Source: a virus
DNA: 20,699 nucleotides
Virus record (IMG/VR): IMGVR_UViG_3300024999_000466
Location: 1-20,699 of that record
Direction: 5' to 3' (one strand)
Part shown: positions 7,649-14,676 of the stretch, piece after piece
How the letters are laid out: every line of letters begins with the position of its first letter
Position numbering within the stretch: position 1 is the first letter of the stretch
Made by a program: the position numbers and the translations under genes
Notes under the pieces: generated by a model
What the model was told of the DNA's origin: nothing
The model's database searches: none
What the model saw: the letters and a program-made list of their open reading frames with translations, nothing else

Positions 7649-7948
7649 TTAAAGATTCTCTCTTCTTTCGTACATCGCGCAGTTGATGGAGACCTGTGCG
7701 TAATCCCTTGCACTGTGGAGGTTACACGCCCCGTTGCCCTCATGCTCGACATCGACAAACTTGCAGTTGAAACAATGGACAAGCCCGTCCTGGAGGGCGC
7801 GAACAGCGTTCAGTTCGGCCTGCGCCTCATCTCTTAGCCCTGCCAGGTAGTGTACATGGATGCAGATCTGCTCCTGCTGCTCCTCCAGTTCATGAATTTT
7901 GTCGTTAAGATCGCGCACTTCATTCTGTTTTTCTTCCTCGTAAGTCAT
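7649..7948 (-). CDS. coiled-coil plus cysteine-cluster protein
   Basis: A 99-aa protein. Residues 3-55 form a highly charged coiled coil (EEEKQNEVRDLNDKIHELEE and onward), and the C-terminus has Cys59-x2-Cys62, Cys75 and Cys90, a probable zinc-binding cluster. GGAGGG lies 7 nt before the ATG. The C-x2-C-x12-C-x14-C spacing is similar in style to the neighbouring gene at 7952-8152, suggesting related metal-binding modules. Dimerisation through the coil plus a zinc site would fit a nucleic-acid or protein-binding adaptor, but this is inference. Confidence 0.7.
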   Translation of the reverse strand: MTYEEEKQNEVRDLNDKIHELEEQQEQICIHVHYLAGLRDEAQAELNAVRALQDGLVHCFNCKFVDVEHEGNGACNLHSARDYAQVSINCAMYERRENL

Positions 7949-7951
7949 GGT

Positions 7952-8152
7952 TTAACCCTCCGTAATTGATTGATAATATTGGCACTGCCCCGGCGCAAGG
8001 CACGGTTGAGATGCGACCACCCACCGGCCCGGACCCTCTTCAATCTGGATCGCGGTACACTCGCCTCCGGCCTTGAGCCATAGACAATCCGGGCAAAGTC
8101 CCGAAACCGAGGGCGCGACCTGCTGCTTATTCCGTGAGTGGTTCTGTTCCAT
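7952..8152 (-). CDS. small cysteine-rich protein
   Basis: A 66-aa protein from the ATG at 8152 (AGAGGA 6 nt upstream); the 12-codon extension to 8188 overlaps the upstream gene. Cys20-x2-Cys23, Cys32, Cys51 and Cys57 give a C-x2-C-x8-C-x18-C-type cluster likely to hold zinc. The tail QCQYYQSITEG resembles the ends of other small phage Cys-cluster proteins. Function is unknown. Confidence 0.65.
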   Translation of the reverse strand: MEQNHSRNKQQVAPSVSGLCPDCLWLKAGGECTAIQIEEGPGRWVVASQPCLAPGQCQYYQSITEG

Positions 8153-8160
8153 GGTGTCCT

Positions 8161-8754
8161 CTATGCGTACATAAGATGCTGCGAGCAAAATTCGCCCTTG
8201 GTTACGTCCTGGGCGAGCTCCAGGCGTTTGCTTTTCAGCCAGGATAAAAGCTCTTCCTTTGTTCTAAATGCGATGTGCGAGACTCCTCGTTCCGTGACCG
8301 TGAACCAATACCCGCACCCTACTTCCTCTTTTGTGGCTACGAGGTGATATGGGCAGGTGATATGCCACAATCCGTTAAGGTCCGCTCCCTCGCGCACTGT
8401 GTACACCCGCATATCGGCCATAAAATGCACACCGCGACCGGCCCCAGCAACATTCCCATCGAAAAACCACAAACTGCCCGGCCTGGTCTCGCCGGTGTCA
8501 ATCAAATCTGCCGTGGCAATCCCGCTGTCCAGCCCGCCGCTGTAACTGAAAAAACCGTTACGGTCGAGGTAATATCCGCCGTGGTTCTGTGTGCCGCCGG
8601 TCTGGATGCGGTCGCCCCAATGATGGGTGAACCTGGTATATTGCGGTATTCGTTCGTCAGTTTGTGGGATATACAGGTAATCCCCAACGCGAGGCCCGAC
8701 ATGATTGTTGAACGATTTTATCCTATCATTCAGGATATCGGTGTTGTTTTTCAT
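8161..8754 (-). CDS. conserved phage hypothetical protein (about 200 aa)
   Basis: A 197-aa protein from the ATG at 8754, where GGAGGG lies 7 nt upstream; the frame is open 23 codons further but overlaps the gene above. It contains HVGPRVGDYLYIPQTDERIPQYTRF split by a FTHHWGDRIQTGG segment, GFFSYSGGLDSG, LIDTGETRPGSLWFFD and FMADMRVYTVREG. This set of motifs belongs to a hypothetical family I recall from many phages and integrated elements. The C-terminal 60 residues (LVATKEEVGCGYWF, HIAFRTKEELLSWLKS) look like a separate small domain. No enzymatic motif is visible. Confidence 0.75.
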   Translation of the reverse strand: MKNNTDILNDRIKSFNNHVGPRVGDYLYIPQTDERIPQYTRFTHHWGDRIQTGGTQNHGGYYLDRNGFFSYSGGLDSGIATADLIDTGETRPGSLWFFDGNVAGAGRGVHFMADMRVYTVREGADLNGLWHITCPYHLVATKEEVGCGYWFTVTERGVSHIAFRTKEELLSWLKSKRLELAQDVTKGEFCSQHLMYA

Positions 8755-8756
8755 GA

Positions 8757-9203
8757 TTAATCCCTCCCCAAGATTGCAAAACGAAACCGTTCCCCATGCA
8801 GCCGCGACCCGCAACAATCGCAAGCGGCAGTTGTGAAAACCCGGTGCGCGCTATCGTGCTCGGCCAGGTCGCGGGAATCAATGACCAGCCCGGACCCAAG
8901 GCGCGACAACCCGGCCTGAATCTCTTCCATCCGCTTTTCAGCCTCTACCGGTCCATAATGATAATCCAGCCCGGTATAATCATTATTCACTGCAGCCTGC
9001 AGGCACTCAGAGCATAACCAAAGATCATCCTGGATCACCGCGATCTGTGGCTCGTTCTCTTTCCACGCTTGCTCGGCAAAGGCGCGAAATGAAGGCGCGA
9101 CAGACCCCCCAGGCGAGGGCGCGATCAAATCGTTCATATCCACTCCCCGTATAGCCTTTATCACTCTCTCTGGTACTCCAGCACCCTCTTCTCTCTGTCC
9201 CAT
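8757..9203 (-). CDS. first gene of leftward operon; zinc-binding conserved phage protein
   Basis: A 148-aa protein from the ATG at 9203 with GGAGG 7 nt upstream; the frame stays open to 9410 but that extension crosses the leader hairpins and both promoters. Motifs: LWLCSECLQAAVNNDYTGLD, then YGPVEAEKRMEEIQAGL, and a C-terminal CDCCGSRLHGERFRFAILG. The paired CxxC and CxCC motifs suggest one zinc site. I associate this combination with a widespread phage/plasmid hypothetical family. As promoter-proximal gene it should be the most strongly expressed of the operon. Confidence 0.8.
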   Translation of the reverse strand: MGQREEGAGVPERVIKAIRGVDMNDLIAPSPGGSVAPSFRAFAEQAWKENEPQIAVIQDDLWLCSECLQAAVNNDYTGLDYHYGPVEAEKRMEEIQAGLSRLGSGLVIDSRDLAEHDSAHRVFTTAACDCCGSRLHGERFRFAILGRD

Positions 9204-9229
9204 GATTTTCCTCCGTGGTGTTGTGTTTC

Positions 9230-9265
9230 CTGCGCCCCGCGCAGCCTCCAGGCCGGTCCCCGGCC
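9230..9265 (-). promoter_or_regulatory. twin GC hairpins in the leader of the leftward operon
   Basis: CTGCGC (9230-9235) pairs perfectly with GCGCAG (9239-9244) around a 3-nt loop, and GGCCGG (9251-9256) with CCGGCC (9260-9265), also around a 3-nt loop. Both lie in the untranslated leader between the putative promoter and the first gene. Neither has a T run, so they are not simple terminators. Possible roles are an RNA element acting on the polymerase (as the paired stem-loops of phage HK022 put sites do), transcript stabilisation or a protein-binding site. Confidence 0.5.
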
Positions 9266-9299
9266 CGCTCCAGGGTGATTTTGCCCTCCCCTTACCTAT

Positions 9300-9328
9300 A
9301 CGATAGCATACCGTCGCGCTTATTGCAA
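9300..9328 (-). promoter_or_regulatory. putative promoter for the leftward operon
   Basis: Read leftward: TTGCAA (complement of 9323-9328), a 17-nt spacer and TATCGT (complement of 9300-9305), preceded by TGC to give an extended -10. Each hexamer matches the sigma70 consensus at four of six positions. Predicted start near 9293, leaving a leader of about 90 nt. Confidence 0.55.
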
Positions 9329-9362
9329 TGCGGAAAGTAAATAAGGTATTTTCACATTTCCT

Positions 9363-9392
9363 TTGACAATCGGTAAATCCATCGCCTACAAT
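9363..9392 (+). promoter_or_regulatory. sigma70-type promoter for the packaging/head genes
   Basis: TTGACA (9363-9368), an 18-nt spacer and TACAAT (9387-9392) form a near-consensus promoter about 50 nt upstream of the small terminase start. It points away from the leftward promoter, 35 bp apart, so this is a divergent control region. The whole 9266-9440 stretch has no supportable gene. Confidence 0.75.
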
Positions 9393-9444
9393 GACCGCAG
9401 ATATAAGCATTTAAGCAAGCACCCCTGAGAAAATAGGTGAAGGT

Positions 9445-10224
9445 TTGAAAAAGTTGCCTAAGTTGCCGGAATTAACCAATAAACCTAAAAAGAAAATAGT
9501 TTGTAATAAGGTAAAAGCCAGCGATGTGGACTGGGAAGAGGTGACTTACCAGGTCAGGGAAACAGGCGAACCGCTTAGTTCAATTGCCCGAAATCACGGG
9601 ATAAATGAAAATACGCTCTGCCACTGGATTAAACGTGAGGGAATTGTCAGGGATCTCAGGAAGCGCATTAAGGCCCAGACAGACGACGAACTTTCCAGAA
9701 TCGTGCGCCACGAGCAGGTCCAGGACGAGCGCCTCCCCCTCAAGAAAAAGACCGACAAGGATCGAGTCTCAGCTCTCGCAAAGGTCCGCGCCACCATCAT
9801 CTTAAGCCATCGCAAGGACATCAAAGCCCATCGGCGATCCCTAACCAAAATGCAAAGGGAGCTGGAGACCGGCAGCGATTTTGTGGGCGATATTGCCGTA
9901 CTGGTGCGCAAAGTGGTGGATGGTGGCAAGACCGACGCCGCTTCCGTCAAGGAACTGCAACAAATCCTCCGCCGCCTGGGCGATCTGGGCAACCGTGCGG
10001 ATATACTCAGAAAACTTTCAGACACGCTCAAAACTCTGATTGCCCTTGAGCGTCAGGCGTTTGACCTAGATGAGCCCGCCCCCGGCACGGTAAATGACGG
10101 AGATAGCGTAGAAATCACCCTCCAGAACGTGTACCAGGCGATCAGCGGGCGCAGCAGGGGATTACCTGGTCGCCCGATCACCCCGGCCCCTCCCCTCGAA
10201 TTGGACGTTGAAAAGGTGGAGTAA
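9445..10224 (+). CDS. terminase small subunit-like protein
   Basis: A 259-aa protein that would recognise phage DNA ends for packaging. Residues about 33-64 form a helix-turn-helix (GEPLSSIARNHGINENTLCH, then WIKREG) as in many small terminases, flanked by a basic N-terminal tail (KPKKK). The rest is long charged helix (about 70-210), suited to oligomerisation. The start is TTG with AGGTGAAGG just upstream; no in-frame ATG lies nearby. The assignment rests on the HTH, the helical body and its position before the large terminase. An oppositely oriented gene separates the two, which is unusual. Confidence 0.65.
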   Translation: MKKLPKLPELTNKPKKKIVCNKVKASDVDWEEVTYQVRETGEPLSSIARNHGINENTLCHWIKREGIVRDLRKRIKAQTDDELSRIVRHEQVQDERLPLKKKTDKDRVSALAKVRATIILSHRKDIKAHRRSLTKMQRELETGSDFVGDIAVLVRKVVDGGKTDAASVKELQQILRRLGDLGNRADILRKLSDTLKTLIALERQAFDLDEPAPGTVNDGDSVEITLQNVYQAISGRSRGLPGRPITPAPPLELDVEKVE

Positions 10225-10323
10225 CTATATGATATCATTCAGCAACCCAGACTTCTTTACATAATAGATCTTATGCGACATTATGATATATCCACGGTTT
10301 GCGGGCAGGTGATTACAGGCCCC

Positions 10324-10509
10324 CTATTTCTTGCCCAGCTCGGAAAACGAGGAAAGCAAGTTAAACAAGATACTTACGCACTTTGGGACAGCAGCCCTAC
10401 CCCTCACCCAATTGTTCACAGTTTTGGGCGACACCTCAAGCAGCCTGGCAAGCCGTCGCTGAGACCAGTTCAACCCTTTCAATGCAGCCTTCAGCCCCTT
10501 TCCGTCCAT
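10324..10509 (-). CDS. Xre/Cro-type helix-turn-helix regulator
   Basis: A 61-aa single-domain DNA-binding protein. NWSQRRLARLLEVSPKTVNN (about 14-33) is a textbook HTH: helix 2 SQRRLARLLE and recognition helix SPKTVNNWVRG. GGAGGA lies 5 nt before the ATG, and a near-perfect promoter lies 40 nt further up. The gene faces against all flanking genes and sits between small and large terminase. Small Cro-like proteins usually dimerise on palindromic operators and often repress their own promoter. A plausible operator is the AGAAG/CTTCT inverted repeat at 10527-10544. It may control head gene expression or be a moron; target unknown. Confidence 0.85.
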   Translation of the reverse strand: MDGKGLKAALKGLNWSQRRLARLLEVSPKTVNNWVRGRAAVPKCVSILFNLLSSFSELGKK

Positions 10510-10526
10510 ATTTCCTCCTGTAATGT

Positions 10527-10544
10527 AGAAGATAATGCGCTTCT
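10527..10544. promoter_or_regulatory. possible operator at the regulator's transcription start
   Basis: AGAAG (10527-10531) and CTTCT (10540-10544) are inverted with an 8-nt gap and cover the predicted transcription start and early leader of the Xre-type gene. Size and symmetry suit a small HTH dimer. The arms are short, so chance occurrence is possible. Confidence 0.3.
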
Positions 10545-10548
10545 CAAG

Positions 10549-10577
10549 AGTATATCCCTTTCTTCCACTTCTGTCAA
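10549..10577 (-). promoter_or_regulatory. strong sigma70 promoter for the Xre-type gene
   Basis: Read leftward: TTGACA (complement of 10572-10577), exactly 17 nt, then TATACT (complement of 10549-10554). The -35 is perfect, the -10 has five of six. It lies just before the large terminase start (10599), so its transcription diverges from terL. Confidence 0.8.
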
Positions 10578-10598
10578 TTCCAGGGCAGGCAGACCCTC

Positions 10599-12335
10599 AT
10601 GAACATACACAGCGAAGAGGGCAAGGCCACCCTCGCCCAGGTCAAGCTCACCATGGCCCAGGACCGCGAGCAGCGCCAGATCGAGGACGAAGAGAAGGAA
10701 GACAAGCGGCTGGAGCGCGAGCAGGCGCGAGAGATGAAGGAGCGGGAAAGGGATTCCTTACTCGCCGCCGAAGACCCAGGGGGGGGTGCGCTCAGGAGGA
10801 TGTGGGCTTCGCTCGACGATAGGGAATGGAGACTCGACAATCTTTACACGATAAAAGATAAGTTCGGACGCCTTATCCCCTTTATTCGGAATGATTCCCA
10901 GTTAAAGTTCTGGAAGGCGATGTGGTATCTGAACATTATCCTGAAGGACCGGCAAAGGGGCTTTTCGACATTAATAGCTATCTTTATTTTCGATTATTGC
11001 TTTTGGAACGGGCATGTAGAGGCGGGCATCATTGATATTACCTTGCCTGACGCCAGAAAAAAATTAGATAAAATCAAGCTGGCCTACGACCATTTGCATC
11101 CGGTTATCCAGGCTTTGAACCCGATGACGGAGCGTGCCAAGGAATCGGTGAAATTCAAGAACGGCTCGACGATTTACATCGGGACCTCGCATCGTGGCGG
11201 CACCCTGGAGATCCTTCACGTCTCTGAATTGGGAAAGATAGCTGCTCGTAACCCTGAAAGGGCCCGAGAGATCAGGACTGGCGCCTTGAACACGATTGCA
11301 CAGGGTAATATTATCATTGTGGAATCGACCGCGGAGGGAACTTCCGGCGAGTTTCACGACGATTGTAAAGCAGCAGAGAACAAGCTGCTCGAAGGGGCGA
11401 AGATGACGCCTCTGGATTTCAAGTTCCACTTCTTCCCCTGGTGGGAGGGTTCGGAGAACGAGCTTGACCCTGATGGTGTAAGGATTACTGAAGAGTATGA
11501 GCGGTACTTTAAGGAAATAGAAGACGAAATTAAAGTATCACTTTCACTGCGGAAACGGGCATGGTACGTTAAAAAGGCCGAGCAGCAGAAGGATGACATG
11601 CACCGGGAGTTTCCCTCGACCCCGGATGAGGCGTTTCAAGCCTCTATGGAAGGCGCGATCCTGGCGAAACAGATGCGTGTCTTACGGAAGGAACGAAGGA
11701 TTACTATCGTCCCTCATGATCATGGGTACCCGGTAAATACTGGTTGGGATTTTGGTATCAGCGACAAGATGACAATCTGGTTCCATCAGCGGGTTGGTTT
11801 TCAGGATCGGGTTATCGATTATCTGGAGGGGACGGATGACGATGTGGTGGAATACTGGATGCGGATCCAGAAGTTACCCTACAATTACGGGCGCCATTTC
11901 CTGCCGCACGATGCGGGCTCCAAGCGAATTGGCACCGCCACGAAGGGGGATGCGAAGCCGAAGACGTTGAAGCAGATCCTTTCGGCGGCGGGGATGCGGA
12001 ATATCTGTGTTGTCCCCCGAGTTTTGCGGAAAGGCACGGCGATCCAGGAAGTGAAGGTCTGGCTGCCCTCCGTTTTCATCGATAAAGAGAAATGCGCCGT
12101 CGGGATCAATCATTTGCAGAATTTCCGGGTTGATTGGGACGATAAGCTCGGCTGCTGGAAGGAGACGCCGCGGCATGACGACGCTTCGCATGGCTATGAC
12201 GGGTTCGAGACCCTTACCCGGGGTCTTGGAATGTTTGGAGTTCGCTTGAATATGGAGGCTGAGATGCAGATGAGGTCCGGTTCTGAAACCCCGAAACCGA
12301 AACGAAGGCGCTCTTCTGACTGGAGGACGGCATGA
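10599..12335 (+). CDS. terL: terminase large subunit
   Basis: A 578-aa packaging motor: ATPase that pumps DNA into the prohead and nuclease that cuts concatemers. ATPase domain: Walker A-like DRQRGFSTL at 117-125, Walker B ending at Glu210 (LHVSE), coupling motif VESTAEG at 241-247. RNase H-like nuclease domain: Asp384 in GWDFG, Asp438 in PHDAG and Asp527/528 in RHDDASHGYDG are the probable metal ligands. The first 60 residues form an extra, highly charged coiled coil ahead of the usual N-terminal segment (WRLDNLYTIKDKFGRL at 77-92), with a G8 run (10779-10786) where it joins. The ATG at 10599 has only a weak ribosome site. It overlaps the portal gene by ATGA. Confidence 0.92.
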   Translation: MNIHSEEGKATLAQVKLTMAQDREQRQIEDEEKEDKRLEREQAREMKERERDSLLAAEDPGGGALRRMWASLDDREWRLDNLYTIKDKFGRLIPFIRNDSQLKFWKAMWYLNIILKDRQRGFSTLIAIFIFDYCFWNGHVEAGIIDITLPDARKKLDKIKLAYDHLHPVIQALNPMTERAKESVKFKNGSTIYIGTSHRGGTLEILHVSELGKIAARNPERAREIRTGALNTIAQGNIIIVESTAEGTSGEFHDDCKAAENKLLEGAKMTPLDFKFHFFPWWEGSENELDPDGVRITEEYERYFKEIEDEIKVSLSLRKRAWYVKKAEQQKDDMHREFPSTPDEAFQASMEGAILAKQMRVLRKERRITIVPHDHGYPVNTGWDFGISDKMTIWFHQRVGFQDRVIDYLEGTDDDVVEYWMRIQKLPYNYGRHFLPHDAGSKRIGTATKGDAKPKTLKQILSAAGMRNICVVPRVLRKGTAIQEVKVWLPSVFIDKEKCAVGINHLQNFRVDWDDKLGCWKETPRHDDASHGYDGFETLTRGLGMFGVRLNMEAEMQMRSGSETPKPKRRRSSDWRTA

Positions 12336-14545
12336 ATCTGCGGCAAGGCGACTTCACCCCGAACAATTTGCTGAACGCCATCGCTCTTGAGATTGATGAG
12401 CAACCCATCTGGCGGGCGAACGCTGACAAGGAGATGGACTATTGCGACGGGAACCAGCTTGATTCCGACGCACTCTATAAGCAACGTCTCCTCGGGATCC
12501 CGCCGGCGATCGAGCCGGTCATGGGCCCGACGATTGACGAAATTCTGGGGATGGAGGCGAAGAACCGGTCTGATTTCCGGGTTTTGCCTGACAAAGTGGG
12601 CGAGGGGGATGATGTAGCGGAAGCCCTGAACTACCGATTGAACCAGGCCGAACGAAGGTCGAAGGCTGACCGGGCCTGCGCCGCGGCGTATGCTTCACAG
12701 GTGAAGGTCGGCCTGGGCTGGGTGGAGGTTTCCCGGTCTTCGGATCCTTTTCAGTTCCCGATCCGCTGCACAGATGTCCACCGAAACGAGATCTGGCACG
12801 ATTGGTTTTCTCGGAAAGATGATATTTCGGATGCGCGTTGGCTCCTTCGGCGCCGGTGGACTGATGTCGATATCGCTACGGCCATGTTCCCGGACCAGGC
12901 GGAAACAATCAAGGCCGCCGGCAACGGGATGTCCGCCTATGACGCCACGCAGTACATGGAAGGCGGCCAGCAGACCGGGCTGTACAAGAACTGGACCGAT
13001 GAGAGGTCTTTTACCTGGGAAGAACAGGAGTGGCGCGATGCCCTGAATGGTAGGATTTGTCTTTTTGAACTCTGGTACCGGAAATTTGAAGCTGTCACCG
13101 CTTTGAAAGTCAGGGGCGGGCGGGTTGTCGAATTCGATGAGCAGAACGCCCTGCATCTCGTGGCCCTGGCTAACGGTGGTGAACTGATCGAATCGGTTGT
13201 CGGCAAGGTTCGGCTCGCCTGGTTCGCCGGGCCCCACCTTTTGCATGACATCCCCTCCCCCTATAAGCATAACCATTTTCCTTATTTTCCGTTCTGGGGC
13301 AAGCGTGAAGACCGGACCAGGGTTCCTTACGGCTTGGCCCGGGGAATGATGTTCCTGCAGGACGAGATCAATGTCCGGGTGGCCAAGATGCAGTGGGGCC
13401 TCTCTTCCGTCCGGGTGATCAGGACTGAAGGGGCGGTTGTTGACGATGACGATACCTTCCGTGACGAGGTATCCCGGCCTGATTCGGATATCCTCCTGAA
13501 CGCCGAGGCCATGGCCAATGACGGGATATTCAAGATCGAGAAAGATTTCCAACTGAATGAGCAGCAGGCCGCCCGCCTCCGGGAAGCCAGAGAATCGATC
13601 CGCCGGGCCGGCCGGATTTCCGAAGTGTTCGGCGGGAACGATGCGGAAGGCCGGTCCGGATCCGCGATCAGCCAGCTTGTTGAGCAGACCGTTCAATCCC
13701 TAGGCGATATCAACGACAACTTTGCCGAAGGACGGTCACGAGTTGGAGAAGCTATTCTTTCCATGATCATCGAAGATATCGGGAACGAGGAGACGCCCGT
13801 CACCGTCGATGGCGGCCTGATCAAAGAGGACCGGACCATAATCCTGAACCAGCAAGTACCGGGTGAACTGTACCTGAACAACGATACGGAACGGATCAAA
13901 TTGAACGTGACCATCTCGGATGTTCCTTCGACTCCGAGCTTCCGGGCTCAGGAATTGGTGTCGATGTCCGAGGCGTTCAAGTCGATGCCGCCCCAGTTCC
14001 AGGCGCTTGCCATGCCGCATCTCGTTTCCCTGATGAACCTGCCGTATGACGTGAAGAAAGAACTGGTCGAAGGTCTGCGCAAGATGGCCACCGTCCCGAC
14101 CGAGGAAGAGATTCAGCAGCGGATCGACGCCGCGGTCGAACAAGCTCGGATCAAAGATCAGTACGAGCTGAAGAAACGCAAGCTGGAAATGGACGAAGGG
14201 TACAAGGATACCCAGAAAGAGAAGATGATCACCGATATCATCAACAAGCGGATCGAGGCAATCTTCGCCGCGGTCCAGGCCGGGACGCAGATAGTAGCCT
14301 CCCCCGGGGTGGCGCCGGCCGCCGACCAGGTCTTGAAGTCGGCCGGGTTCAACGACCAGGACCAGGCGCCGATCGTCGCCGGCCCGACCGTGCCCGCCCC
14401 GCCTGTTGCTGAGAATACCAGCCCGATGTTCCCGGCCCGCCCGGGTGAACCGGATCAACTTGCACCGCCCGCCCCGGTCCAGGCCGAGGCGATGGCAGAA
14501 CCGGATTCCGGTCTTCTTGCAGGAGTGGAGGGGGGGAATGGTTAA
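12332..14545 (+). CDS. portal protein, P22-like
   Basis: A 737-aa protein, close to the P22 portal (725 aa), forming the dodecameric ring at the capsid vertex through which DNA enters and leaves. Features typical of the P22-type family are the N-terminal helical region (LYKQRLLGIPPAIEPVMGPT), RCTDVHRNEIWHDWFSRKDD around 148-167, the FPYFPFWGKREDRTRVPYG segment, and a long helix with FLQDEINVRVAK. Residues beyond about 620 are a charged helix followed by an Ala/Pro-rich tail, matching the barrel and disordered C-terminus. It starts inside the terL stop (ATGA), so packaging components are co-translated. Podovirus-like morphology is suggested but not proven. Confidence 0.88.
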   Translation: MNLRQGDFTPNNLLNAIALEIDEQPIWRANADKEMDYCDGNQLDSDALYKQRLLGIPPAIEPVMGPTIDEILGMEAKNRSDFRVLPDKVGEGDDVAEALNYRLNQAERRSKADRACAAAYASQVKVGLGWVEVSRSSDPFQFPIRCTDVHRNEIWHDWFSRKDDISDARWLLRRRWTDVDIATAMFPDQAETIKAAGNGMSAYDATQYMEGGQQTGLYKNWTDERSFTWEEQEWRDALNGRICLFELWYRKFEAVTALKVRGGRVVEFDEQNALHLVALANGGELIESVVGKVRLAWFAGPHLLHDIPSPYKHNHFPYFPFWGKREDRTRVPYGLARGMMFLQDEINVRVAKMQWGLSSVRVIRTEGAVVDDDDTFRDEVSRPDSDILLNAEAMANDGIFKIEKDFQLNEQQAARLREARESIRRAGRISEVFGGNDAEGRSGSAISQLVEQTVQSLGDINDNFAEGRSRVGEAILSMIIEDIGNEETPVTVDGGLIKEDRTIILNQQVPGELYLNNDTERIKLNVTISDVPSTPSFRAQELVSMSEAFKSMPPQFQALAMPHLVSLMNLPYDVKKELVEGLRKMATVPTEEEIQQRIDAAVEQARIKDQYELKKRKLEMDEGYKDTQKEKMITDIINKRIEAIFAAVQAGTQIVASPGVAPAADQVLKSAGFNDQDQAPIVAGPTVPAPPVAENTSPMFPARPGEPDQLAPPAPVQAEAMAEPDSGLLAGVEGGNG

Positions 14546-14657
14546 GAGATACAGCACTTTACTGGTGGCGATATTCACCCTTGGCCTTGATATTGACCAG
14601 GTAAAACGAGGCCTCAAGCGAGTTGAAAAATACAGGCTGTGTCGGGCAGGGTTATAG
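14538..14657 (+). CDS. 39-aa ORF after the portal
   Basis: A short frame starting ATG at 14538, 8 nt inside the end of the portal gene, with a strong GGAGG upstream. It encodes MVKRYSTLLVAIFTLGLDID and a basic tail ending RVEKYRLCRAGL. The C-terminal codons for LKRVEKYR lie in one copy of a direct repeat whose other copy (15111-15134) encodes LKRVERYR beyond the methyltransferase. It may be an original gene end displaced by the inserted methyltransferase. Small size limits certainty. Confidence 0.45.
   Translation: MVKRYSTLLVAIFTLGLDIDQVKRGLKRVEKYRLCRAGL
14612..14635 (+). repeat. direct repeat, left copy, flanking the methyltransferase
   Basis: CCTCAAGCGAGTTGA followed by AAAATACAG matches 15111-15134 at 22 of 24 positions. 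Both copies are read in the same direction and both would encode LKRVE(K/R)YR. The two copies are 499 bp apart and enclose the adenine methyltransferase gene. Confidence 0.85.
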
Positions 14658-14676
14658 GGCATGGCGGAGAGTATCA

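Noticed and set aside
9204-9410. Upstream extension of the first leftward gene to 9410
   Set aside because: It would translate across the leader hairpins and both promoter boxes; the ATG at 9203 has an ideal Shine-Dalgarno and conserved sequence begins after it.
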